DNA of 64,000 bases from positions 96,061 through 160,060 of the forward strand of contig NZ_AXAL01000018.1 of NCBI RefSeq assembly GCF_000472785.1, in the 5' to 3' direction. Positions 44,442-52,427 of the stretch are shown here, piece by piece. Position 1 is the stretch's first letter. Every line of letters begins with the position of its first letter. The translations under genes and the position numbers were made by a program. The stretch comes from Mesorhizobium loti CJ3sym. GTDB taxonomy: Bacteria; Pseudomonadota; Alphaproteobacteria; Rhizobiales; Rhizobiaceae. Under the pieces are notes generated by a model. It was given only the letters and a program-made list of their open reading frames with translations. It had not been told where the DNA came from and made no database searches.

Positions 44442-45689
44442 CTATTTCAGCGCGGCAACCAGGCCGGCGTCGGGAAAACAGGTCGCAGCCTGGCCGTTCT
44501 TGGCTTGCCATTTGCCGATCGAGCGGCGGGTCTTGAAGCCAGGCAGGCCGTCGGCGCTGCCGACATCGTAGCCCTTGGCTTCCAGCGCCCGTTGCAGGGC
44601 GGCAATGTCGGAACGGTGGAGATCGCCGACCGGGCCCCAGCTGCCGGAAAAATTCTGATCGCCATGCGCAATGCGGTCCGCGCCATGGCCGATGAACAGC
44701 GCGTAGAGGTCGCTGGTGTTGTATTCCTTCAGCACGTAGAAATTGGGGGTGGCGATGAACGCCGGACCGCTACGGCCGGCCGGCATCAAAAGGAAGCCTT
44801 CCGCCTTCAGCTCGCTCGCCGGAAACGGCTTTCCGCCGACACGCTTGATGCCCATATCGGCCCATTGCGAGATCTTCTTACCCTGATCGGGGCCTTCCAG
44901 CGAACAGGAGACGCTCGCGGGCACGGTCACCTCGAACCCCCAGCCTCGTCCCCGCACCCAGCCATAGTGGACGAGATAATTGGCGATCGAGGCCAGCACG
45001 TCAGGCGTCGAGTTCCAGATGTCGACGCGTCCATCGCCGTCGAAATCAACGGCATGCTTGAGGAAGGAGGTCGGCATGAATTGCGGCTGGCCCAGCGCAC
45101 CGGCCCAGGACGATTTCATGGCGCCGACCGGGGCCAATCCGCGCTCGACGATCTCCAGCGCCGCAAGCAGTTCGGTGCGGAAGAAATCCTTCTTGGTCGA
45201 CATGAACGCCTTGGTGCCCAGCACCTCGAAGGCGTCATAGGGCATTTTCGCCGCGCCGAAACCGGTCTCGCGACCCCAGATCGCCAGAACGATCTCGCCT
45301 GGCACGCCATAGCGTTTTTCGATTGCCGCAAGCGTCTTGGCATTGGTGGCTTCACGCGCGCGGCCGCCTGCCGTCACCGCACCAACCGTCTTTTCAGCGA
45401 AATAGGCGCCGGGCGAGCCGAACTCGGCCTGATGCTGCTTCTGCGGCGTCTTCGGCTTCTCGCCGGGCATGACAAGGTCGGGCAGCTTCAGGTTGGGTTT
45501 TATGCCGTCGAAGGCGGCATCGAAAGTTTTTTTGGAAATACCCTTCGCCTTGGCCTCGGGCCAGAGGTCGTTCTGCAGCCAGGCGCGGAACTGGTCGTCG
45601 ATCTTGGCGGCGGAGGCGGGGGCCGCGAGCAGGACGCCGAGAAGCGTGGCGACAAGGGCGAAGGTGATTGTGCGACGGAATGCAGTCAT
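44442..45689 (-). CDS. Lytic murein transglycosylase, MltB (GH103) family
   Basis: 415 residues. Signal peptide (TITFALVATLLGVLLAAPASA), GH103 catalytic domain with the acid residue in AIWGRETGFG and the family motifs ALGQPQFMPTSF and DFDGDGRVDIW. A C-terminal PG_binding_1 peptidoglycan-binding domain (IAALQRALEAKGYDVGSADG) completes it. Cleaves glycan strands to 1,6-anhydromuramyl ends. The ATG at 45687-45689 gives the correct signal; ten earlier in-frame codons overlap recR and are rejected. The 261-bp spacer downstream of the ABC operon has no gene I recognise. Confidence 0.92.
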   Translation of the reverse strand: MTAFRRTITFALVATLLGVLLAAPASAAKIDDQFRAWLQNDLWPEAKAKGISKKTFDAAFDGIKPNLKLPDLVMPGEKPKTPQKQHQAEFGSPGAYFAEKTVGAVTAGGRAREATNAKTLAAIEKRYGVPGEIVLAIWGRETGFGAAKMPYDAFEVLGTKAFMSTKKDFFRTELLAALEIVERGLAPVGAMKSSWAGALGQPQFMPTSFLKHAVDFDGDGRVDIWNSTPDVLASIANYLVHYGWVRGRGWGFEVTVPASVSCSLEGPDQGKKISQWADMGIKRVGGKPFPASELKAEGFLLMPAGRSGPAFIATPNFYVLKEYNTSDLYALFIGHGADRIAHGDQNFSGSWGPVGDLHRSDIAALQRALEAKGYDVGSADGLPGFKTRRSIGKWQAKNGQAATCFPDAGLVAALK

Positions 45690-45715
45690 TTCAGCAAACA
45701 CCCCCGCCAATTGCG

Positions 45716-46321
45716 TCAAAACGCCGTCCGCGAACGCAGCGCCGCGGCCAGCGTGCCCTCGTCGAGATAGTCGAGTTCACCGCCGACCGGCACGCCATGC
45801 GCCAGCCTTGTCACCTTGATGTCGAGGCCGGACAATTGATCGGTGAGGTAGTGCGCGGTGGTCTGGCCCTCGACGGTGGCATTGACGGCAAGGATGATTT
45901 CCTTGACCTCGCCGCCGGCGACGCGGTCGATCAGCGAGCGGATGTTGAGCTGGTCGGGGCCGATGCCGTCGAGCGGCGACAGCGTGCCGCCGAGCACATG
46001 GTAGCGCACGTTCATCGCCGCCGCGCGTTCCAGCGCCCAGAGATCGGAGACGTCCTCGACAATAATCAGCGTGGTGGCATCGCGGCGTGGGTCGGTGCAG
46101 ATCATGCAGGGGTCCGACGTATCGACATTGCCGCAGGTCGTGCAGATACGCACCTTGTCGGCGGCCTCGCCCATGGCGGCGGCGAGCGGCGACAGGAGCT
46201 GCTCCTTCTTCTTGATCAGATGCAGTGCGGCGCGCCTGGCCGAACGGGGACCCAAACCCGGCACCTTGGCCAGGAGCTGGATCAGGCGTTCGATCTCTGG
46301 ACCCGCGATTCGCTTCGACAT
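45716..46321 (-). CDS. recR: Recombination protein RecR
   Basis: 201 residues. Helix-hairpin-helix (LAKVPGLGPRSARRAALHLI), zinc finger CTTC...CMIC (about 57-72), TOPRIM domain with VEDVSDLWALE and LAVNATVEGQTTAHYL, and a C-terminal Walker-B-like end. Works with RecF/RecO to load RecA at gaps. Usually follows dnaX and ybaB; here three genes are inserted between. Confidence 0.96.
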   Translation of the reverse strand: MSKRIAGPEIERLIQLLAKVPGLGPRSARRAALHLIKKKEQLLSPLAAAMGEAADKVRICTTCGNVDTSDPCMICTDPRRDATTLIIVEDVSDLWALERAAAMNVRYHVLGGTLSPLDGIGPDQLNIRSLIDRVAGGEVKEIILAVNATVEGQTTAHYLTDQLSGLDIKVTRLAHGVPVGGELDYLDEGTLAAALRSRTAF

Positions 46322-46335
46322 CGCTCTGATCTAGA

Positions 46336-46387
46336 GCAATTCCAGGAAAAGTGCGAAGCGGTTTTCCGTCCGGAATTGCGTCAAAAC
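46336..46387 (-). repeat. Palindromic intergenic repeat, copy B
   Basis: 52-bp element starting GCAATTCCAGGAAAAGTGCG on the plus strand; its reverse complement matches copy A (12183-12234) at 49 of 52 positions. It lies 14 nt upstream of the recR start and directly before a strong terminator hairpin, within the recR promoter region. Confidence 0.75.
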
Positions 46388-46393
46388 GAAAAG

Positions 46394-46441
46394 CTGGAGC
46401 GGTTCACCGTTTCCGCGAAACGGTGAACCGCTCCAGGATTT
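46394..46441. terminator. Strong bidirectional terminator downstream of the SleB-like gene
   Basis: A perfect 19-bp inverted repeat (46394-46412 and 46418-46436, starting CTGGAGCGGTTCACCG) has a CCGCG loop. The plus strand continues GATTTTT; the minus strand continues CTTTTCGTTTTG. It ends the hydrolase transcript 66 nt after its stop and insulates recR. Confidence 0.75.
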
Positions 46442-46502
46442 TTCAGAGCGCTTTGAAACATCCCTGTCCAGCATGGTGCCACGCGCAGCGTGGCGATGCG
46501 GA

Positions 46503-47486
46503 TCAGTTGGCTTCGAGCGGCCGGCCCTGGCTGACGATCATCGCACCGATGGCGTCGGTGTTCTCAGGTGTCGACTGGAATCCCATCGATGCCTCTTGTG
46601 GCTCGCCCTGAACCGAACTGATGACGCGGGTGTTCACCGTTCCGCCAAAACGGGCGGCATCCGGTTCTTCCATCGGCTCCTGCATGGCGACTTCCACGGA
46701 CTTAGCCGAGACACGCCCGGACTTCGCCGACGGCGCTGCTGCTGCTGTCATGTAGGTCTGCTTGGCTGGGGCGGTCGCCATCTTGAACGGGCGTGCAGGT
46801 TCCGCGGCAGCGGTCATATAGACCTGTTGTGCCGGGGCGGCGCGGACAGCGGTCTTGGCAGGACGAACCGGCTCAGCCGAAGCAACCATCGTCACTGGCG
46901 CGGCTGGCCTCTCCGGTTCATACGAGGCAACCATTGGCTCATCGGGCAGCGGCTGCCAGTTGCGGCCGCGTTTCTCGTAGAAGGCATTGCCGCCGGCAAC
47001 CATGGTGTAGTGCATGTTCTTGTAGGGGAAGCGCAGGCCGGCGGTGTGGAAATACATCGTGTTCTTGAGCCTGGCCTTGCGCTCGCCCTTGAGCACAGCG
47101 TCGGCTGCTTCCTCGACATCGGGCATTGCGCGTGAATTCATCGGCCTGGTCATGACGCCCGGCGCGAATTGGCCGGGTTCCCCGACCACCTGGCAAATGG
47201 TGGTGCCGTGATTGCCGGACCGCAAGCGGTTCATCACCACCGTGCCGACGGCGATCATGCCGTCGCGGCTCGAGCGGTTGGACTCGAAGAACATCGCCCT
47301 TTCCAGGCATTCCCTTTCCTTCGGCGTCTGACTGTAGGCGCGCGACGTCAGAAAACTCGGCGTGATGGCATCGGTCAGGCTGGCGACCGACATGCCGTGC
47401 GAAGTCGTCTGGCTGCAGGCAGCCAGAAACAGGGGAGACGTGATGACGCCGAGCAACAGCGGCGCCTTCCATCGCGTGACGATCAA
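46503..47486 (-). CDS. Cell wall hydrolase, SleB (Hydrolase_2) family
   Basis: 327 residues. Lipoprotein-type signal ending FLAAC (Cys24 region). The SleB catalytic domain (about 55-165) shows RECLERAMFFESNRSSRDGM with its conserved Glu residues, GTVVMNRLRSG and TAGLRFPYKNMHY. A long Ala/Pro/Lys-rich C-terminal region (about 185-300) with imperfect repeats of the AEPVRPAK / QVYMTAAAEPARP type follows. Rhizobial members are muramidase-like hydrolases, not spore lysins. The start is a TTG at 47484-47486, supported by GAGAGGG 7 nt upstream and by the signal peptide that would otherwise be lost. Confidence 0.85.
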   Translation of the reverse strand: MIVTRWKAPLLLGVITSPLFLAACSQTTSHGMSVASLTDAITPSFLTSRAYSQTPKERECLERAMFFESNRSSRDGMIAVGTVVMNRLRSGNHGTTICQVVGEPGQFAPGVMTRPMNSRAMPDVEEAADAVLKGERKARLKNTMYFHTAGLRFPYKNMHYTMVAGGNAFYEKRGRNWQPLPDEPMVASYEPERPAAPVTMVASAEPVRPAKTAVRAAPAQQVYMTAAAEPARPFKMATAPAKQTYMTAAAAPSAKSGRVSAKSVEVAMQEPMEEPDAARFGGTVNTRVISSVQGEPQEASMGFQSTPENTDAIGAMIVSQGRPLEAN

Positions 47487-47659
47487 CAGGTTACCCTCTC
47501 ACTTCGATACCCGCCCCCGGGCTGCGGCAAGAATGAGACACTTTCAGGCAAAATGATGGCTAAAACGTTATTAACAATGCACTGTTGCTGAAATGGCACA
47601 ATTTCGTGGCTTTTCAGACAGATCGAGCGATCGTTTCACAAAGGCGATGACCGCTCTTT

Positions 47660-47694
47660 CGTGGTTTCGCCACAATTGCCTGGGTGAAACCACG
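47660..47694 (-). terminator. Hairpin downstream of the ybaB-associated unknown gene
   Basis: CGTGGTTTC (47660-47668) and GAAACCACG (47686-47694) form a perfect 9-bp stem, 21 nt after the stop of the 135-residue protein. No T-run follows on the minus strand. Confidence 0.4.
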
Positions 47695-47714
47695 TCACGT
47701 TTTTCCGGGAATCG

Positions 47715-48122
47715 CTACCGCCCTGCCGCAATCGCGGCCGGCTGGCCCGGCTCCAGCTCCTCGACCTTCTCCGAAAACAGACCTCGCTTGAGGAACAGCG
47801 CCCGCGCGTCCCTGGCCGTCGGCGCGATCTTTCCCGGCCAGTCACTGTTGATGAATTCGGCCTTGGTGAAATCGGGATTTGTTTCAGAAGCCGCCTCCAG
47901 GAATTCGGCGATTTCCAGCACGCACGCTCGCTCCTCCTTCGAAAGCGCCGACGTGCCAGCCTCGATCGACGGGCGGTGCACGAAATCCTCGAACAGGTGG
48001 AAGTAGCCCTTGATGCCGACGAGATCGACGCCGGCGTCGCAATCGGCGAGGATTTCCAGGATCTCGTAGATCCGGTTGCGGATACGCTGCTCGATCAGTC
48101 TTTCGGACGGCTCTTCGGTCAT
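47715..48122 (-). CDS. Conserved-looking protein of unknown function
   Basis: 135 residues, probably cytoplasmic and helical, with no signal or membrane segment. It begins MTEEPSERLIEQRIRNRIYE and contains LADCDAGVDLVGIKGYFHLF and FINSDWPGKIAPTARDARAL. I do not recognise a family. It follows ybaB after 20 nt on the same strand, so it is probably co-transcribed with dnaX-ybaB; codon usage looks like that of its neighbours. The reading frame is supported by position and composition only. Confidence 0.7.
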   Translation of the reverse strand: MTEEPSERLIEQRIRNRIYEILEILADCDAGVDLVGIKGYFHLFEDFVHRPSIEAGTSALSKEERACVLEIAEFLEAASETNPDFTKAEFINSDWPGKIAPTARDARALFLKRGLFSEKVEELEPGQPAAIAAGR

Positions 48123-48142
48123 GGGCGCACCGCCGCTGAAGA

Positions 48143-48466
48143 CTAGAATGGCAGTTTCATTCCCGGCGGGATCGGCAGGCCGGTTGTCAGCGCCTTGGTC
48201 TTTTCCTGCATGATCAGCTCGACCTTGGCCTTGGCGTCATTGTGGGCAGCGAGAATCAGGTCCTCGAGGATCTCGACATCGTCCTCCTTGAACAGAGACG
48301 GGTCGATTTTCAGGGATTTCATCTCGAATTTTCCGGTCAGCGTCACGTTGACCAGACCGCCGCCGGCCTGGCCAGACGCCTCCAGCGTGGCGATCTCGTC
48401 CTGCATGGCCTGGAACTTGGCCTGCATTTCCTTCGCCTTGCCCATCAGGCCGAGAAGATCTTTCAT
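48143..48466 (-). CDS. ybaB: YbaB/EbfC family nucleoid-associated protein
   Basis: 107 residues starting MKDLLGLMGKAKEMQAKFQA with the amphipathic helix, GGGLVNVTLTGKFEMKSLKIDPS, and the C-terminal GLPIPPGMKLPF motif. EbfC forms a dimeric DNA clamp; usually encoded between dnaX and recR. It starts 24 nt after dnaX. Confidence 0.95.
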   Translation of the reverse strand: MKDLLGLMGKAKEMQAKFQAMQDEIATLEASGQAGGGLVNVTLTGKFEMKSLKIDPSLFKEDDVEILEDLILAAHNDAKAKVELIMQEKTKALTTGLPIPPGMKLPF

Positions 48467-48490
48467 GGTCCGATCCTTGTCTTGGTTCTA

Positions 48491-50302
48491 TCAGCTGTCG
48501 TCGTCATCCGCTGGCGGGTCGACCGGCACTTCGGCTTGGTCGGCATCCGCTTCCGGTGCGTCGGGAATGCGCACGTCGATGATCTTGGCGCCGGGGAAGC
48601 GCGCCAGGATGGCGGCAACAGTCGGATCGCTCTTGGCATCGAGGAAGGCGTTTTCGCGCTTGGTCGATTCCATTTCGGCCAGCGTCTGGCCACCCTCTTC
48701 CTTCGACAGTGACACCAGCCAGTTGCGGCCGGTCCAGGCGCGCAGCTTGGTCGTCAACTCATTGAGCAGCATCTTCGGCGCATCGGCGGTCAGACCAACA
48801 TCGATGCGGCCGGGCTCGATGCGCACCAGACGGATACAGCTCTTGATCAGCACCTTGAAAGCAATGTCACGCTTGGCGTCGGCAAGCGCGACGATGTCGG
48901 CCAGCGATTTCAAGGGTACCGGCGGCGCTTCCAATACAGGTTGCGGAGGGGCGACGAAAGCAGCCGGCGCTGGGGTGGCCTCGATCAGCCGCATGGTCTG
49001 CGCGCCGCCCGATCCGCCGGGCATGCGCGTCTGCGCCACCGCGCTGGTGCCATTGCCGGGGCCCGAGGGCGTTCCATTCGGGCGCGGCGCGCCATTTTGA
49101 ACCGGTGTTGCCCCCTCAAGGGATCGCAACGCCTCGTCCAGCGTCGGTAGGTCGGCGGCGTGCGCCAGCCGGATCAGCACCATTTCGGCGGCACTGACCG
49201 GCCGATTGGAGGACTGCACCTCCGGAATGCCCTTGAGCAGCATCTGCCAGGTCCGCGACAGCACCCTGACCGACAGCGCCCTGGCGAAATCCGCGCCGCG
49301 CTCGCGCTCGTCCTGCGACAGCGAAGCGTCGTCCATTGCGGTCGGCACGAAACGCAGCCGGGTGACGAGATGGTTGAACTCGGCAAGATCGGTCAGCACT
49401 GCGGCCGGATCGGCGCCGGTATCGTATTGCGTACGGAATTCGGCGAGTGCGGCTGCCACATCGCCCTTCATCACATGTTCGAACAGGTCGACGATGCGGG
49501 CGCGGTCAGCCAGGCCCAGCATGGCGCGCACGGCCTCGGCGCTGACGGAGCCGGCGCCGTGCGCAATCGCCTGGTCGAGGATGGAGAGCGAATCACGAGC
49601 CGAGCCTTCCGCCGCGCGCGCGATCATCGCCAGCGCGTCGTCGTCGACCGAAATGCCTTCCTGGCCAGCGATAGAGGAGAGATGCGCGACAAGCGCGCCG
49701 GCATCGATGCGCCGCAAATCAAAACGCTGACAGCGCGACAGGACGGTGATCGGAACCTTGCGGATCTCGGTGGTGGCGAAGATGAATTTCACATGCGGCG
49801 GCGGCTCCTCAAGCGTCTTCAGCAGACCGTTGAAGGCCTGCGTGGACAGCATGTGCACTTCGTCGATGATGTAGACCTTGTAACGGGCCAAGACCGGGGC
49901 GTAGCGCACGCGCTCGATGATGTCCCTGATATCGTCGATGCCGGTATGCGAGGCGGCGTCCATCTCGATGACGTCGACATGGCGGCCTTCCATGATCGCC
50001 TGGCAATGCTCGCCGAGCACGGCAAGATCGACCGAGGGCTGGTCCGATGTCGCGGTTTTATAGTTCAAGGCACGGGCAAGGATGCGCGCCGTGGTGGTCT
50101 TGCCGACGCCGCGCACCCCGGTCAGCATCCAAGCCTGCGCGATGCGGCCGGTGGCAAAGGCGTTGGTGAGGGTGCGCACCATCGGCTCCTGGCCGACGAG
50201 CTCGGAAAAATTCGAAGGACGGTATTTGCGCGCCAGCACGCGGTAGGCAGCGGCCTTTCCATTCTCCAGGCTTTTTGGCCCCGAATTTCCGGCTTCGCTC
50301 AT
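48491..50302 (-). CDS. dnaX: DNA polymerase III subunits gamma/tau
   Basis: 603 residues. AAA+ clamp loader: ARKYRPSNFSELVGQ, Walker A GVRGVGKTTTARI, sensor/Walker B YIIDEVHMLS and the SRC-type motif TVLSRCQRFDLRR. Domain III and a Pro/Ala-rich tau C-terminus follow. The four-cysteine zinc module between the Walker A helix and EMDAAS is degenerate: only the Cys in GEHCQAIMEG remains. The ATG at 50300-50302 is preferred over a TTG six codons upstream; GGAG lies 12 nt before it. Confidence 0.95.
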   Translation of the reverse strand: MSEAGNSGPKSLENGKAAAYRVLARKYRPSNFSELVGQEPMVRTLTNAFATGRIAQAWMLTGVRGVGKTTTARILARALNYKTATSDQPSVDLAVLGEHCQAIMEGRHVDVIEMDAASHTGIDDIRDIIERVRYAPVLARYKVYIIDEVHMLSTQAFNGLLKTLEEPPPHVKFIFATTEIRKVPITVLSRCQRFDLRRIDAGALVAHLSSIAGQEGISVDDDALAMIARAAEGSARDSLSILDQAIAHGAGSVSAEAVRAMLGLADRARIVDLFEHVMKGDVAAALAEFRTQYDTGADPAAVLTDLAEFNHLVTRLRFVPTAMDDASLSQDERERGADFARALSVRVLSRTWQMLLKGIPEVQSSNRPVSAAEMVLIRLAHAADLPTLDEALRSLEGATPVQNGAPRPNGTPSGPGNGTSAVAQTRMPGGSGGAQTMRLIEATPAPAAFVAPPQPVLEAPPVPLKSLADIVALADAKRDIAFKVLIKSCIRLVRIEPGRIDVGLTADAPKMLLNELTTKLRAWTGRNWLVSLSKEEGGQTLAEMESTKRENAFLDAKSDPTVAAILARFPGAKIIDVRIPDAPEADADQAEVPVDPPADDDDS

Positions 50303-50408
50303 TCGCCCGTTAAGCTCCAAAAGGCCGCGCCCAAAGGCGCCGATTCCTGCGCATAGTCTCGCCCGCGCTGCAATGCGTCGTCAATGTGGCGAGAAGGGCC
50401 GAAGAGGT

Positions 50409-50504
50409 GGGAGGCTGGAACAATGACCCGTTCCGGGCTCGTTAGGGCTGCTTCCTTCCGGACCTGACCCGGTTGGCGAGTGGATCGTCCACCACCAACC
50501 TCCC
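50409..50504 (-). ncRNA. ffs: Signal recognition particle 4.5S-type RNA
   Basis: The conserved domain IV core GGTCAGGTCCGGAAGGAAGC is present on the minus strand (in 50451-50473). The ends pair as GGGAGGTTGG (50504-50495) with CCAGCCTCCC (50418-50409), giving a single hairpin of about 96 nt with the usual internal loops. It lies between dnaX and the HIT gene, the standard rhizobial position. Exact ends are estimated from pairing. Confidence 0.93.
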
Positions 50505-50510
50505 GACGTC

Positions 50511-50539
50511 CATATCGGCAATTGCGCGATGAAATGCAA
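50511..50539 (-). promoter_or_regulatory. Predicted ffs promoter
   Basis: On the minus strand TTGCAT (50539-50534), a 17-nt spacer and GATATG (50516-50511), with the -10 box six bases before the predicted RNA 5' end at 50504. The -10 match is only 3 of 6, but the spacing to the mature end is right. Confidence 0.45.
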
Positions 50540-50657
50540 GTGCGCAGGCGATTTGGTGCACCAAACCGTGAGAGGAACAATGATTCGCTTGCAGCCCCCG
50601 TGCCACCGCTCTAGCGTTCATGAGTTTGAGGAAACCAAGAAAAGCAAGGAAACGCCG

Positions 50658-51077
50658 ATGCTGCCGGGCCTGAAGGCCGGATTCACGCTGGATGCCCGGC
50701 TGGAGGCGGACAGCGAGCAGTTGATGTGGCTTGGGCTATGCGAATTGCGGGTGATGAATGACCGCCGCTGGCCGTGGCTGCTTTTGGTACCACAGCGGCC
50801 GGGCGCCGAAGAGGTTCATGAGATGACGCCGCTCGACCAGGCGATGCTGACCTTCGAGACCAATATGGTGGCGCAGGCGCTGAAGAAAGTGAGCGGTTGC
50901 ACCAAGATCAACACCGGCGCGCTCGGCAACATCGTGCGCCAATTGCATATCCATATCATCGCCCGATCCGAAGGCGATCCCGGCTGGCCCGGGCCGGTGT
51001 GGGGACACGGTCTGCGCGAGCCCTATCAGCGATCCGACCTGCGCCGGTTTGCCGAAACGGTAAGGGCGGCGCTATAA
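50658..51077 (+). CDS. HIT-family hydrolase-like protein
   Basis: 139 residues with the histidine triad region NIVRQLHIHIIAR near residue 95. The motif is Q-x-H-x-H: the first His of the triad is Gln, as in several alphaproteobacterial HIT proteins. Nucleotide-binding or hydrolase activity on dinucleotides is expected; the substrate is unknown. The ATG at 50658 has an AAGGA ribosome-binding site; earlier in-frame codons run into the ffs promoter region and are not family-like. Confidence 0.88.
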   Translation: MLPGLKAGFTLDARLEADSEQLMWLGLCELRVMNDRRWPWLLLVPQRPGAEEVHEMTPLDQAMLTFETNMVAQALKKVSGCTKINTGALGNIVRQLHIHIIARSEGDPGWPGPVWGHGLREPYQRSDLRRFAETVRAAL

Positions 51078-51148
51078 GCCTTCCCCGGTATTCATCCTAA
51101 AAACATGTTCGTCCCCAGACATGTCCATTCCAAAGCACCAGAGTCCGC

Positions 51149-52093
51149 ATGAGCTTTAGCCTGTTTGACGCGCCTTTGCGCGAACCGAGCCAGTTCGTCG
51201 GCTTTGCCGGCAACACGATCGACCGCCAATCCGAGAACCGTGCCGATGATTCGGTCGACAAGGCGCTGGCGGATCCGACGACGCGGCTGCTGTTGATGAA
51301 TGGCGGCCGACTCCACCTGAAGCTTGGGACAAGCGGCGGCCTCGACCCATGGTTTAGCGTCGCTGAGAGCGAGCCCTTCAGGCCCTCCTTGGCCCAAGGT
51401 GTCCTGCTCGGCTTTTCCGAGCAGGGACCGGTGCTGGCGATGCCCGTCGGAATCGACGCCGAACAGCTGCCCGAGACCGTCAAGGCGATCGACTACCGGT
51501 CGGTCTACATGCAAGGGCTGATCGACGAAGCGGCCGCCGGCGCGATGGCGCAAGGCGCCGCCCTGCTCGCCTGGCATGCCAGCCATCGTTTCTGCAGCAA
51601 ATGCGGCACCGAATCGCAGATGCGGGCCGGCGGCTACAAGCGGCATTGCCCGAATTGCGGGACCGAGCATTTCCCGCGCACCGACCCGGTGGCGATCATG
51701 CTGACGGCGACGCGGGAGAAATGCCTGCTTGGGCGCGGCCGGCATTTCGCGCCCGGCATGTATTCGGCCCTTGCCGGCTTCATCGAACCTGGCGAGACGA
51801 TCGAGGCGGCGGTGCGCCGCGAAACGCTGGAAGAAGCCGGTATCAGGCTCGGCCGTGTCGTCTACCATGCCAGCCAGCCCTGGCCGTTCCCCTATTCGCT
51901 GATGATCGGCTGCTTCGGCGAGCCGCTCAACGAAGACATCCAGGCCGATCTCAACGAGTTGGAAGACTGCCGCTGGTTTGGCCGCGACGAGGTCCGCCTT
52001 ATGCTGGCCCGGGAGCATGCCGACAATCTGATCACGCCACCGAAAGGCGCCATCGCGCATCACCTGATCCGCGCCTGGGTCGACAGCGAATAG
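51149..52093 (+). CDS. nudC: NAD(+) diphosphatase (NADH pyrophosphatase)
   Basis: 314 residues. Zinc ribbon with Cys149, Cys152, Cys167 and Cys170; Nudix box from Gly210 to Ile232 (G-x5-E-x7-REx2EExG) and the downstream NudC signature YHASQPWPFPYSLMIG. Hydrolyses NAD(H) and removes NAD caps from RNA. It is 72 nt after the HIT gene and 28 nt before the Dabb gene. Confidence 0.95.
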   Translation: MSFSLFDAPLREPSQFVGFAGNTIDRQSENRADDSVDKALADPTTRLLLMNGGRLHLKLGTSGGLDPWFSVAESEPFRPSLAQGVLLGFSEQGPVLAMPVGIDAEQLPETVKAIDYRSVYMQGLIDEAAAGAMAQGAALLAWHASHRFCSKCGTESQMRAGGYKRHCPNCGTEHFPRTDPVAIMLTATREKCLLGRGRHFAPGMYSALAGFIEPGETIEAAVRRETLEEAGIRLGRVVYHASQPWPFPYSLMIGCFGEPLNEDIQADLNELEDCRWFGRDEVRLMLAREHADNLITPPKGAIAHHLIRAWVDSE

Positions 52094-52121
52094 ATACTGA
52101 CAGTTATTGCAGGAGAGACAA

Positions 52122-52427
52122 ATGATCCGTCACACCGTCATCTTCACGCTGAAGCATGCGCCGCACTCGCTGGACGAAAAGCGGTTCCTCGTCGACGCCA
52201 AGAAGATCCTCACCGCGATCCGCGGTGTCACACATTTCGAACAGCTGCGGCAGATCAGCCCCAAGAACGATTATCAGTTCGGCTTCTCGATGGAATTCGC
52301 CGATCAGGCCGCCTACAACAGATACAACGACCACCCGGACCACGTCGCCTTTGTGCGCGACCGCTGGGTGCCGGAGGTCGTGAAATTTCTCGAGATTGAT
52401 TACATACCGCTAGGCGCGGTGATCTAA
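52122..52427 (+). CDS. Dabb (stress-responsive A/B barrel) protein
   Basis: 101 residues with MIRHTVIFTLKHA at the N-terminus and YNRYNDHPDHVAFV near the C-terminus, the signature of Dabb dimeric alpha/beta barrels. The function is generally unknown. The ATG at 52122 has an AGGAGAG ribosome-binding site. Its stop overlaps the stop of convergent pheA by 4 nt (52424-52427), with no room for a terminator. Confidence 0.88.
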   Translation: MIRHTVIFTLKHAPHSLDEKRFLVDAKKILTAIRGVTHFEQLRQISPKNDYQFGFSMEFADQAAYNRYNDHPDHVAFVRDRWVPEVVKFLEIDYIPLGAVI

